Of a stretch of 64,000 nucleotides of DNA, positions 1 through 8,177 are shown piece after piece. Source of the DNA: Roseovarius indicus. Lineage in GTDB: Bacteria; Pseudomonadota; Alphaproteobacteria; Rhodobacterales; Rhodobacteraceae. Position numbers and translations under genes: made by a program. The notes beneath the pieces were generated by a model, which was not told the DNA's origin, ran no database searches, and saw only the letters and a program-made list of their open reading frames with translations. Position 1 is the stretch's first letter, and every line of letters begins with the position of its first letter. Location: NCBI RefSeq assembly GCF_008728195.1, contig NZ_CP031598.1:868001-932000 (forward strand), in the 5' to 3' direction.

Positions 1-73
1 CGCGCTTGATCGGCCGTCCGGGCGGGGCAGGGGCGGCGGCATTTTTCGCAGGTAGCTCAGGCGTTTCGGTCAT
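1..73 (-). CDS. N-terminal fragment of a divergent gene, probably a transcriptional regulator
   Basis: Only the first 24 codons are inside the window. The start is the minus-strand ATG at 73, preceded by a GGAAGAG ribosome binding site. The visible protein is a Pro/Ala-rich leader ending in G-R-P-I-K-R, a basic patch of the kind often found just before the helix-turn-helix of TetR, IclR or GntR regulators. It is divergent from the TRAP operon that begins at 203, and a palindrome lies between them, so a local repressor is plausible. The family cannot be decided from this fragment; the reading frame and start are well supported, the function is inference. Confidence 0.55.
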   Translation of the reverse strand, partial: MTETPELPAKNAAAPAPPGRPIKR

Positions 74-136
74 GCTCTTCCGTTAAGCCTCTTATTTTGC
101 GTCGCTGGCAACATAAGCATCACTTGCCAACAATAC

Positions 137-150
137 ACTAATATATTAGT
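137..150. promoter_or_regulatory. Perfect AT-rich palindrome, candidate operator of the sugar-acid TRAP operon
   Basis: ACTAATATATTAGT is a perfect 14-bp palindrome in a short AT-rich stretch of otherwise GC-rich DNA, between the divergent gene at 73 and dctP at 203. Its size and position fit an operator for a GntR-type repressor, either the FCD regulator at 7478 or the truncated divergent gene. Binding is inferred. Confidence 0.55.
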
Positions 151-202
151 ACATCAATCAGCCGCGGGGGGAGGCCCCCGGTTATTTCCAGGGAGGACCA
201 AG

Positions 203-1228
203 ATGACCTTTTCCAGAACAGCCACGCTTGCCGCATCCGTTTCCGTGCTGGCCGGGCTGGCCCATGCCGACACACTCAACATCCAGACCTCGTTCAACGC
301 GGGCGACTTCTCGACCAAGTACATCACCGAAGAATGGCTGCCGAAGATCGAGGAAATGACCGACGGCCGCGTTTCCATCGTGCTGACGCCCAACGGCTCG
401 GTCGTGCCCGCCCGCGACACGCCCGAAGCCGTGGCCGCCGGCGCGCTCGACGGCGATTTCACCTCCGTCAACTACTTCTCCGGCCAGGAACCCGCCTTCG
501 CCCTCCTGGGCGACCTGATCTCGGGCTACGACACGCCCCAGCAGATGATCGGCTTCTGCGAGGAAGGTCCGGGCGAAGAGATGATGCAGAAAGCCTCCGA
601 CGCCATCACCGGCGGCGAGGTCAAGGTCGTGGCCTGCGGGCCCTATTCGCGTGAAGCGCTTGTCGCCCGCGAACCCATCCGCACCTTCGAAGACCTCGAA
701 GGCAAGAAGATCCGCTCGCCCGAGGGCCTTGCCGCCGCCGTCTTCCAGGCCGCCGGCGCCTCGCCTGTCGCGATCCCCTTCTCGGAGGTTTTCGGCGCGC
801 TCGAAAAAGGCATCGTCGATGCCGCCGACGCCTCGGCCTACGTGAACAACGACGCCACCGGCCTGCACGACGTGGCGCCGTACCCGCTCTACCCCGGCAT
901 CCACTCCATGCCCGCCATGCAGTTCACCGTGAACCGCGAGGTCTGGGAAGGGCTGGAAGAGCAGGACCAGGAAGCGCTGCGCACCTGGTGGTACGAGGCG
1001 ATGCACGCCATGGCCGACGAGGTCACCAAGCTCGACAAGGAACTGGCCGAGCGTGACGATGCCTCCGACGATATCGAGGTGATCGACTGGGCCCAGGAAG
1101 ACCGCGACCAGCTCCGCGAAGTCGCGCGGAAGGAATGGGAAGCCTATGCCGAGAAATCCGATCTCGCCAAGGAAGCGCTTGATGCGCACCTCTCCTACAT
1201 GACCGAAATCGGTCTCTTCAAAGAGTAA
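203..1228 (+). CDS. dctP: TRAP transporter substrate-binding protein, DctP family
   Basis: Periplasmic solute receptor of a tripartite ATP-independent transporter. The protein has 341 residues, a Sec signal peptide (cleavage after the LAHA near residue 22) and the DctP fold signature, including the F-E-D-L-E-G-K-K-I-R-S-P segment around residues 162-173 whose arginine normally grips the substrate carboxylate. The start is preceded by GGGAGGACC. It heads an operon with the DctQ and DctM subunits, a sugar-acid dehydratase and a semialdehyde dehydrogenase, so a sugar acid is the likely ligand; that is inferred from context only. Confidence 0.92.
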   Translation: MTFSRTATLAASVSVLAGLAHADTLNIQTSFNAGDFSTKYITEEWLPKIEEMTDGRVSIVLTPNGSVVPARDTPEAVAAGALDGDFTSVNYFSGQEPAFALLGDLISGYDTPQQMIGFCEEGPGEEMMQKASDAITGGEVKVVACGPYSREALVAREPIRTFEDLEGKKIRSPEGLAAAVFQAAGASPVAIPFSEVFGALEKGIVDAADASAYVNNDATGLHDVAPYPLYPGIHSMPAMQFTVNREVWEGLEEQDQEALRTWWYEAMHAMADEVTKLDKELAERDDASDDIEVIDWAQEDRDQLREVARKEWEAYAEKSDLAKEALDAHLSYMTEIGLFKE

Positions 1229-1241
1229 TCTCCGCTCTTGT

Positions 1242-1267
1242 CCGGGGACGGCCCTGCCTGCCCCCGG
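1242..1267 (+). other. Intercistronic stem-loop after dctP
   Basis: CCGGGG at 1242-1247 pairs with CCCCGG at 1262-1267 in the 67-base gap between dctP and dctQ. There is no T-tract. Such hairpins after a binding-protein gene usually stabilise the upstream mRNA or attenuate transcription so the receptor is made in excess over the permease. This is the weakest of four such structures in the window. Confidence 0.4.
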
Positions 1268-1295
1268 TCCCTTCCAAGCCAATGGGAGAGACCCC

Positions 1296-1817
1296 ATGAA
1301 ACGCCTGCTCGCGGGCTATGCCGAGGTGATGGACCGCTTCAGCGTCTTCATCGGCCATGCCTGCTCGACCCTCTTTTTCACCTGTATCGCGGTCTCGGCG
1401 CTCGAAGTCGTGCTGCGCTACGGGTTCGACAGCCCGACCGTCTGGTCGACCGAACTGGCCATGACGCTCTGCGCCACGGTCTGGGTGCTGTCGGTGGGCT
1501 ACGTCACCCAGCGCAACCGCCACATCTCGATCACCATGATGGAACTGCTGGTGAGCCCGCGGGTCTGGCATTACTTCCGCCTCGTCCAGATGCTGATCGC
1601 CTTCGGCGCGATCCTCGTGCTCGGCATGGCGCTCTGGGGGCCGGCGGTCAAGGTGCTCGGCCGGACCGAACATTCCGGCACCGCCTTCAACTCGCCCCAG
1701 CCCACCTACCTCAAGGTGCTGATCGTCGTGGGCTGCGGTCTCTACCTCGCACAATTGCTGGCCAACATCATCCGTTGGTTCCACAACACCGAAAGGGACG
1801 TGACCGGTGGGCATTGA
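1296..1817 (+). CDS. dctQ: TRAP transporter small membrane subunit, DctQ family
   Basis: A 173-residue protein with four hydrophobic segments, the usual size and topology of the TRAP small permease subunit. The core W-S-T-E-L-A-M-T (near residues 49-56) matches the family pattern of a conserved acidic residue in the second helix. A GGGAGAG ribosome binding site precedes the ATG. Its 3' end overlaps the GTG start of dctM by 11 bases, so the two permease subunits are translationally coupled. It works with the DctP upstream in sodium-driven uptake. Confidence 0.92.
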   Translation: MKRLLAGYAEVMDRFSVFIGHACSTLFFTCIAVSALEVVLRYGFDSPTVWSTELAMTLCATVWVLSVGYVTQRNRHISITMMELLVSPRVWHYFRLVQMLIAFGAILVLGMALWGPAVKVLGRTEHSGTAFNSPQPTYLKVLIVVGCGLYLAQLLANIIRWFHNTERDVTGGH

Positions 1818-3123
1818 ACTGATCACACTCCTGATTGTCGTCGCACTACTTGGCCTGATGGCCGTGGGGGTGCCGCTGGGCATCACCACGCTGACCGTCT
1901 CGCTGGTCACGGCGATCCTTTACTTCGGCGAACGCGCCGGGTTCTTCATCGTCGCCGCCAACGTGGGCGAGGTGCTGCACAAGTACGAGCTTATCGCGGT
2001 CCCGTTCTTCGTCTTCATGGCCAACGTGCTCGAACGATCCGGCATCGCCAAGTCGCTCTTCGACTCGATGGCCATCGCCGGCGGCCGCTTCCGCGGCTCG
2101 GTCGGCGTGCAGACCTGCATCGTGGCCGTCCTGCTGGCCGCCATGTCGGGCATCATGGGCGGCGAGATCGTCATGCTGGGCCTGATCGCGCTGCCGCAGA
2201 TGCTGCGGCTGGGCTATGACAAGAAACTCTCCATCGGCATCATCTGCGCCGCCGGCGCCCTTGCCACGCTCATTCCGCCGTCAGTCGTGCTCATCGTCTA
2301 CGGGCTCGCGGCACAGGTCTCGATCACCAAGCTCTTCGCGGCCTCCGCCGTGCCGGGCCTCATGCTGGCGACGCTCTACATCACCTATATCCTGGTGCGC
2401 GTGCGGCTGAAGCCCGAGATGGCCCCGATCTACGACATCCCCGAAACCGGGCTGCCCTTCTTCCAGCGGCTCAAGTTCCTCAAGGGCATCATCCTGCCCG
2501 GCCTGCTGATCGCTACGGTGCTGGGCGTGATCTACTCGGGTATCGCCACGGTCACCGAGGCCGCCGCCATCGGCGCCGTGGGCGCACTGGTCGTGGCCGG
2601 CGTCCGGAAAGAGCTCAACTGGACCATGGCGCGCGACGCCATGCGCCAGACGGTGCTGACCGTGGGCTCGATTATCTGGCTGGTGCTGGGCGCGGTCTCG
2701 CTGATCGGGATCTACAACCGCATCGGCGGGGGCGACTTCCTGCGCGGCGTGCTGACCGGGCTCGACATGGCCCCGATCATGATCGTGCTGGTGATGATGC
2801 TGATCGTCATGGTGCTCGGCACCTTCCTCGAATGGATCGCGATCATCTTCATCACCGTCCCGATCTTCGCGCCGGTGGTGGTCGATCTCGGCTTCGACCC
2901 GGTCTGGTTCGGCGTGCTCTTCGCCATGAACATCCAGATCTACTACCTGTCGCCGCCCTTCGGTCCCGCCTGCTTCTTCCTGAAATCCGTCGCGCCAAAG
3001 GGCGTCGAGCTTCAGGACATATTCGTCGCCGTGCTGCCCTTCATCGCGCTTCAGGCCCTTGGCCTTGCCGCAGTTCTTTTCCTGCCGGACATCGCGATGT
3101 GGCTGCCCAACATGCTTGATTGA
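1807..3123 (+). CDS. dctM: TRAP transporter large membrane subunit, DctM family
   Basis: A 438-residue multi-spanning permease with about a dozen hydrophobic helices, the transport channel of the TRAP system. Family landmarks include the A-A-M-S-G-I-M-G-G segment near residue 100, the I-P-P-S-V-V-L-I-V-Y motif near residue 157 and a C-terminal S-P-P-F-G-P-A-C-F-F-L near residue 383. The GTG start at 1807 is chosen because it gives the family's usual N-terminus and overlaps dctQ by 11 bases. Confidence 0.94.
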   Translation: MGIELITLLIVVALLGLMAVGVPLGITTLTVSLVTAILYFGERAGFFIVAANVGEVLHKYELIAVPFFVFMANVLERSGIAKSLFDSMAIAGGRFRGSVGVQTCIVAVLLAAMSGIMGGEIVMLGLIALPQMLRLGYDKKLSIGIICAAGALATLIPPSVVLIVYGLAAQVSITKLFAASAVPGLMLATLYITYILVRVRLKPEMAPIYDIPETGLPFFQRLKFLKGIILPGLLIATVLGVIYSGIATVTEAAAIGAVGALVVAGVRKELNWTMARDAMRQTVLTVGSIIWLVLGAVSLIGIYNRIGGGDFLRGVLTGLDMAPIMIVLVMMLIVMVLGTFLEWIAIIFITVPIFAPVVVDLGFDPVWFGVLFAMNIQIYYLSPPFGPACFFLKSVAPKGVELQDIFVAVLPFIALQALGLAAVLFLPDIAMWLPNMLD

Positions 3124-3136
3124 GGAGGACCGTCCA

Positions 3137-3307
3137 ATGTCACAGGACGAAGACCACGATCTGACCCGCCAGGACGAAGACATCGACGCGGCCCACTTCG
3201 CCGCCGAAGAGATGCGCGACGCCCACGATTTCGGCAACTGGCCCGAGCTGATCGGGCTGGCCGTCGCGGCCGCCGTGATCTGGTACAGCTTCAGCTTCAC
3301 AGGGTGA
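3137..3307 (+). CDS. Small single-span membrane protein, unknown function
   Basis: A 56-codon gene with a strong GAGGAGG ribosome binding site, 13 bases after dctM and 4 bases before the dehydratase gene. The first 35 residues are very acidic (D-E-D-H-D, R-Q-D-E-D-I-D, A-A-E-E-M-R-D), followed by one transmembrane helix (about residues 37-53) and almost no C-terminal tail. I do not recognise the family. Its position suggests a small partner of the TRAP permease or a membrane anchor for the cytoplasmic enzymes. Close spacing on both sides and the good ribosome site support it as a real gene. Confidence 0.72.
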   Translation: MSQDEDHDLTRQDEDIDAAHFAAEEMRDAHDFGNWPELIGLAVAAAVIWYSFSFTG

Positions 3308-3311
3308 TCCG

Positions 3312-5045
3312 ATGACCAAGAAAGACCCCAAGACCCTGCGCTCGGCCCGCTGGTTCGCCCCCGACGACCTGCGCAGCTTCGGCCACCGCTCGCGAATGAT
3401 GCAGCTGGGCTATGGCGAGGAAGACTTCCGCGACCGCCCGGTGATCGGCGTGCTGAACACATGGTCCGAGCTCAACACCTGCCATTCCCACTTCCGCGAA
3501 CGGGTGAAAGACGTCAAACGCGGCATCACCCAGGCGGGCGGCTTCGGCGTCGAGATGCCGTCGCTATCGGTCGACGAAAGCTTCACCAAGCCAAGTTCGA
3601 TGCTCTACCGCAACATGCTGGCGATGGAGACGGAAGAGATGATCCGCTCGCATCCGCTTGACGGCGTGGTGCTGATGGGCGGCTGCGACAAGACCACGCC
3701 GGGGCTGGTGATGGGGGCGATTTCGGCAGGCGTGCCGATGATCTACCTGCCCGCCGGGCCGATGCTGCGCGGCAACTACGCCGGCAAGATCCTCGGCTCC
3801 GGTTCCGACGCCTGGAAATACTGGGACGAACGCCGCGCCGGCAACATCTCGGATGAGGAATGGCTGGGCGTGCAGGGCGGCATCGCGCGCTCGGCCGGCA
3901 CCTGCATGACCATGGGCACCGCATCGACCATGACCGCCATCGCCGACGCCATGGGCCTCACCCTTCCCGGCGCCTCGTCGATCCCGGCGGTCGACAGTGG
4001 GCACCAGCGCATGTCGGCGGCCTGCGGGCGGCGCATCGTCGACATGGTATGGGAAGACCTCACCCCCGACCGCATCATAACCGACGCGGCCTGCCGCAAT
4101 GCCGCCATCGTCGCCATGGCCACCGGCTGCTCGACCAACGCGGTCGTCCACCTCATCGCCATGGCTCGCCGCGCCGGTGTGAACATGCAGCTCGAAGACC
4201 TCGACGGGCTGGGCCGCACCACGCCGCTCATCGCCAATGTCCGTCCCTCGGGCAAGGACTACCTGATGGAGGATTTCTACTACGCCGGCGGCCTCCGCGC
4301 GCTGATGAAACAGATCGAGGAGATGCTGGATACCTCGGCCCTCACCGTCACCGGCAAGTCGATGGGCGAGAACCTCGAAGGCGCCGAGGTCTATAATGAC
4401 GACGTGATCCGCCCGCTCTCGAATCCGGTCTACCACGAGGGCTCGCTGGCGGTCCTCAAGGGCAATCTCTGCCCCTCTGGTGCCGTCATCAAACCGGCGG
4501 CCTGTGACCCGAAATTCTACAACCACGAAGGCCCCGCGCTGGTCTTCGACAGCTACCCCGAGATGAAGAAGGCCGTCGATGACGAAACCCTCGACATCAC
4601 CCCCGATCACGTCATGGTCCTGCGCAACGCCGGGCCGCAGGGCGGGCCGGGCTTCCCCGAATGGGGCATGTTGCCCATTCCCAAGGCGCTGATCAAGCAG
4701 GGCCACCGCGACATGCTGCGCATCTCCGATGCCCGCATGTCCGGCACCTCCTACGGCGCCTGCGTCCTGCACGTTTCGCCCGAGGCCCATGTCGGCGGGC
4801 CGCTGGCGCTTCTGAAAACCGGCGACACCGTGCGCCTCGACCTGGCAAATCGCCGCCTCGACATGCTGGTCGACGAAGCGGAACTGGACGCACGCCGCAA
4901 GGCCCTCACGCCCCCCGAACCCCGGTTCGAACGCGGCTACGGCTGGATGTTCCTGCAACACGTCACCCAAGCCGACCAGGGCTGCGACTTCGACTTCCTG
5001 CAATCCGATTTCGGCCGCACCGCCGGCGAACCCGACATCTTCTGA
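3312..5045 (+). CDS. Sugar-acid dehydratase, IlvD/Edd family (pentonate/aldonate dehydratase type)
   Basis: A 577-residue iron-sulfur dehydratase that would remove water from an aldonic acid to give a 2-keto-3-deoxy acid. Three cysteines expected to hold the [2Fe-2S] cluster are present at residues 57 (N-T-C-H-S-H), 125 (G-G-C-D-K-T-T-P-G) and 198 (A-G-T-C-M-T-M-G). Length and motif spacing match arabinonate/xylonate dehydratases better than anabolic dihydroxy-acid dehydratase. A TRAP transporter, an RraA-type enzyme and a ketoglutarate-semialdehyde dehydrogenase flank it, which supports a catabolic role. The exact sugar acid is not determined. Confidence 0.88.
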   Translation: MTKKDPKTLRSARWFAPDDLRSFGHRSRMMQLGYGEEDFRDRPVIGVLNTWSELNTCHSHFRERVKDVKRGITQAGGFGVEMPSLSVDESFTKPSSMLYRNMLAMETEEMIRSHPLDGVVLMGGCDKTTPGLVMGAISAGVPMIYLPAGPMLRGNYAGKILGSGSDAWKYWDERRAGNISDEEWLGVQGGIARSAGTCMTMGTASTMTAIADAMGLTLPGASSIPAVDSGHQRMSAACGRRIVDMVWEDLTPDRIITDAACRNAAIVAMATGCSTNAVVHLIAMARRAGVNMQLEDLDGLGRTTPLIANVRPSGKDYLMEDFYYAGGLRALMKQIEEMLDTSALTVTGKSMGENLEGAEVYNDDVIRPLSNPVYHEGSLAVLKGNLCPSGAVIKPAACDPKFYNHEGPALVFDSYPEMKKAVDDETLDITPDHVMVLRNAGPQGGPGFPEWGMLPIPKALIKQGHRDMLRISDARMSGTSYGACVLHVSPEAHVGGPLALLKTGDTVRLDLANRRLDMLVDEAELDARRKALTPPEPRFERGYGWMFLQHVTQADQGCDFDFLQSDFGRTAGEPDIF

Positions 5046-5057
5046 AGGACCGACCCA

Positions 5058-5783
5058 ATGACCGAACATACGCTCTCCGACGACACCCGCGCCAAGCTGA
5101 AAAAGGTCTCGACCGCCTCGATCGCCACCGCCCTCTTCAAGCGCGGCCTGCGCAACCAGTTCATCCAGGGCGTCACGCCGGTGAGCCCCAAGGACGAGAA
5201 CATGGTCGGCCCCGCCTTCACCTTGCGCTACATACCCGCCCGCGAAGACCGCAACCCGATCACCGTCTTCCGCAACTCCGACCACCCCCAGCGCGTCGCG
5301 GTCGAAAACTGCCCCGAGGGCCACGTGCTGGTGATGGACGCCCGCAAGGACGCCCGCGCCGCCACCGCCGGCTCGATCCTCGTCACCCGCCTGGCCAAGC
5401 GCGGGGCGGCGGGCATCGTCTCCGACGGCGGCTTCCGCGACGCCCACGGCATTGGCGAACTGGCCATGCCGGCCTATTGCGCCAAACCCTCGGCCCCCAC
5501 CAACCTGACCCTGCACGAGGCGCTCGACATCAACGTGCCCATCGCCTGCGGCGACGCGGCCGTCTTCCCCAGTGACGTGCTGGTGGGCGACCGCGACGGC
5601 GTCATAGTCATCCCCGCCCATCTCGCCGACGAGATCGCCGAGGAATGCACGGGGATGGAAACTTTCGAGGATTTCGTGTTGGAAGAGGTCGAGGGTGGCG
5701 CGCCGATCATCGGGCTCTACCCTTGCACAAAGGACGAGAACCAGCAGAAATTCGACGCGTGGCGCAAGAAGACCGGCCGCTAA
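5058..5783 (+). CDS. RraA-fold / HMG-aldolase family enzyme
   Basis: A 241-residue protein of the RraA / 4-hydroxy-4-methyl-2-oxoglutarate aldolase family. The active-site segment G-I-V-S-D-G-G-F-R-D (residues 119-128) keeps the Arg127-Asp128 pair that in HMG/CHA aldolases binds substrate and divalent metal, so it is probably an enzyme rather than a ribonuclease regulator. The conserved P-S-D-V-L-V-G-D-R-D-G-V near the C-terminus is also present. It sits between the sugar-acid dehydratase and the semialdehyde dehydrogenase, where a 2-keto-3-deoxy-acid dehydratase or aldolase is expected. Its reaction here is unproven. Confidence 0.82.
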   Translation: MTEHTLSDDTRAKLKKVSTASIATALFKRGLRNQFIQGVTPVSPKDENMVGPAFTLRYIPAREDRNPITVFRNSDHPQRVAVENCPEGHVLVMDARKDARAATAGSILVTRLAKRGAAGIVSDGGFRDAHGIGELAMPAYCAKPSAPTNLTLHEALDINVPIACGDAAVFPSDVLVGDRDGVIVIPAHLADEIAEECTGMETFEDFVLEEVEGGAPIIGLYPCTKDENQQKFDAWRKKTGR

Positions 5784-5834
5784 CGGCCCGCGCCGCGCCG
5801 CAACAACCCACCGAATAACCCCAAAGGACACCGC

Positions 5835-7349
5835 ATGACCTTCAAACCGCATGGCAAGCACCTGATCGCCGGCGAGTGGATCGCCACGGATGCCACCTTC
5901 ACCTCCGAGCCCGCCAGCGGCGAGGCGCACAGCTTCTCGGTGGGCAACCCGACCCTTGTCGATCAGGCGGCGGAAGCCGCCGAAGCGGCCTTCACGACCT
6001 ACGGTTACACCACCCGGGAAGAACGCGCCGCCTTCCTCGACACCATCGCCGACGAGATCGAGGCGCGCGGCGAGGAGATCACCGAGATCGGCACCTCCGA
6101 ATCCGGCCTGCCAGAGGCCCGCCTGCAAGGCGAGCGCGGCCGCACCACCGGCCAACTCCGCCTCTTCGCCGAGCATATCCGCAAGGGCGACTACCTCGAC
6201 CGCCGCCATGACGAGGCGCTGCCCGACCGCGCCCCCGCGCCGCGCCCCGATCTGCGGATGATGCAGCGCCCCATCGGCCCGGTCGCCGTCTTCGGCGCGT
6301 CGAACTTCCCGCTCGCCTTCTCCACCGCCGGGGGCGACACCGCCGCCGCGCTGGCCGCCGGCTGCCCGGTCGTGGTCAAGGGCCACGGCGCCCATCCCGG
6401 CACCGGCGAGATCGTGGCCGAGGCCATCCACGCCGCCATCGGCAAGTGCAACATGCCCAAGGGCACCTTCAGCCTCGTGCAGGGCGGCAACCGGCAGGTC
6501 GGACAGGCCCTCGTGCAGCATCCGCTGATCAAGGCGGTGGGCTTCACCGGCTCCCTCGCGGGTGGCCGCGCCCTCTTCGACCTCTGCGCCCAACGCCCCG
6601 AGCCCATCCCGTTCTTCGGCGAGCTGGGCTCGGTCAACCCGATGTTCCTGCTGCCCGAGGCCGTCGCCGCCCGAGGCGCCTCCATCGGCGAAGGCTGGGC
6701 CGGCTCGCTCACCATGGGCGCGGGCCAGTTCTGCACCAACCCCGGCATCGCCATCGTCGTCGACGGCCCCGAGGCCGACGCCTTCACCGACGCCGCGAAA
6801 GAGACCCTCGCCGCCACCGGCCCGCAAGTCATGCTGACCGACGGTATCGCCAAGGCTTATCGTGACGGCCGCGACCGCGTCGCCGCCTCGAAAGGCGTGC
6901 AGGAGGTGCTCACCTCCACCTGCGACCGGCGCAACGCCACGCCCTATCTCTACGAGACCGACGGCCAGACCTGGCTGGAAAACGAGGCGCTCGGCGAAGA
7001 GGTCTTCGGCCCCCTCGGCCTGATCGTGCGCGTCGCCGACATGGACCAGATGAAACAGGTCGCCAGCAGCCTGCGCGGCCAGCTCACCTGCACGCTCCAC
7101 ATGGATGACGGCGACGCCGGCGCGGCGCGCGAGCTGCTGCCCATCCTCGAACGCAAGGCCGGCCGGCTTCTCGCCAACGGCTTCCCCACCGGCGTCGAGG
7201 TGTGCGACAGCATGGTGCATGGCGGCCCTTACCCGGCCTCGACCAATTTCGGCGCCACCAGCGTCGGCACGCTGTCGATCCGCCGTTTCCTGCGGCCGGT
7301 TTGCTACCAGAACCTCCCCGAGACGGTGCTTCCCGCAGACCTCGTCTGA
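5835..7349 (+). CDS. Alpha-ketoglutarate semialdehyde dehydrogenase-type aldehyde dehydrogenase
   Basis: A 504-residue aldehyde dehydrogenase of the ketoglutarate-semialdehyde (NADP-type) branch. Catalytic Cys300 lies in G-Q-F-C-T-N-P-G, the general-base Glu263 in F-F-G-E-L-G-S-V-N-P, and the cofactor region has V-F-G-A-S-N-F-P near residue 152. In Weimberg-type pathways this enzyme oxidises 2-oxoglutarate semialdehyde to 2-oxoglutarate. Being the last enzyme of the operon fits it making the product that enters the TCA cycle. Glycolaldehyde oxidation after an aldolase is a less likely alternative. Confidence 0.88.
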   Translation: MTFKPHGKHLIAGEWIATDATFTSEPASGEAHSFSVGNPTLVDQAAEAAEAAFTTYGYTTREERAAFLDTIADEIEARGEEITEIGTSESGLPEARLQGERGRTTGQLRLFAEHIRKGDYLDRRHDEALPDRAPAPRPDLRMMQRPIGPVAVFGASNFPLAFSTAGGDTAAALAAGCPVVVKGHGAHPGTGEIVAEAIHAAIGKCNMPKGTFSLVQGGNRQVGQALVQHPLIKAVGFTGSLAGGRALFDLCAQRPEPIPFFGELGSVNPMFLLPEAVAARGASIGEGWAGSLTMGAGQFCTNPGIAIVVDGPEADAFTDAAKETLAATGPQVMLTDGIAKAYRDGRDRVAASKGVQEVLTSTCDRRNATPYLYETDGQTWLENEALGEEVFGPLGLIVRVADMDQMKQVASSLRGQLTCTLHMDDGDAGAARELLPILERKAGRLLANGFPTGVEVCDSMVHGGPYPASTNFGATSVGTLSIRRFLRPVCYQNLPETVLPADLV

Positions 7350-7477
7350 GGCAAGAAACAAACGAGCAGCCAGGAAGCCGGGGGCGCCATGCCTCCGGCT
7401 TTTTCACGCCCAAGCCCGCCCGAGGTGGACAGCCCGCCCGCCACATCGGATACTGACAGGCCAGGGCGCAAACCAAC

Positions 7478-8173
7478 ATGGGCTTCATGGAAGACATCCG
7501 CTTCAATACCGAGCCACGAGAGGGCGACACGATCGGCGAATACGCCTATCGCCGCATCCGCTCGCATATCGTCAACGGTCAACTCAAGCCCGACGAGAAG
7601 CTCAAGCTCGACCATCTCAAGCAGGTCTACGGCGCCAGCGTCACGACCCTGCGCGAAATCCTCAACCGGCTGGCGGTCGAGGAACTGGTCACCGCAGAAG
7701 GCCAGCGCGGTTTCCGCGTCGCCACGGTCAGCGATGCCGAGCTCAACGATCTCGCCGAGCTGCGCACCCTTCTCGAATCCCACGCCCTGCGCCAGTCGAT
7801 CCGCCTTGGGGATCTCGACTGGGAAGCGGCCGTCGTCGCGGCCCATTACAAGCTTTCGGTGCTCGAGAAGCAGCTGATGGAAAGCGGCGAACGCTCCGTC
7901 GAGCAATGGGTCGCCTGCGACTGGGGGTTTCACAATGCCACCATCTCGGCCTGCCGCCAGCCGGTGCTGATGCGCACCTACGCCTCGGTCTTCGACCGCT
8001 TCGCGCGCTACCACATGCTGGCCCTGAACTTCCGTGGCGAGGGCGTGTTCCGCGACCATGCCGCCCTGCGCGACCTCGTCATCGAACGCCGCGCCGACGA
8101 GGCGGTCGAGCTGCTCACCCGCCACATTCAAAGCGGGGTCGAGCACATCAAGTCCTGCGGCGGCTTCGGCTGA
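7478..8173 (+). CDS. GntR-family transcriptional regulator with FCD domain
   Basis: A 231-residue repressor with an N-terminal winged helix (about residues 17-85; Y-A-Y-R-R-I-R-S-H-I-V-N-G then V-T-T-L-R-E-I-L-N-R-L) and an all-helical FCD ligand domain (about 90-225) that normally binds a carboxylate through a metal. It closes the sugar-acid operon 128 bases after the dehydrogenase and is convergent with the aroQ-like gene. The likely effector is an intermediate of the pathway and the likely operator the palindrome at 137. Starts at 7478 and 7487 are both possible. Confidence 0.88.
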   Translation: MGFMEDIRFNTEPREGDTIGEYAYRRIRSHIVNGQLKPDEKLKLDHLKQVYGASVTTLREILNRLAVEELVTAEGQRGFRVATVSDAELNDLAELRTLLESHALRQSIRLGDLDWEAAVVAAHYKLSVLEKQLMESGERSVEQWVACDWGFHNATISACRQPVLMRTYASVFDRFARYHMLALNFRGEGVFRDHAALRDLVIERRADEAVELLTRHIQSGVEHIKSCGGFG

Positions 8174-8177
8174 GCCC

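Noticed and set aside
3564-7361. A 1265-codon open frame on the minus strand
   Set aside because: It lies antisense to three well-supported enzyme genes, is low-complexity Gly/Ala/Val-rich and shows no domain. It is a by-product of high GC and biased third positions.
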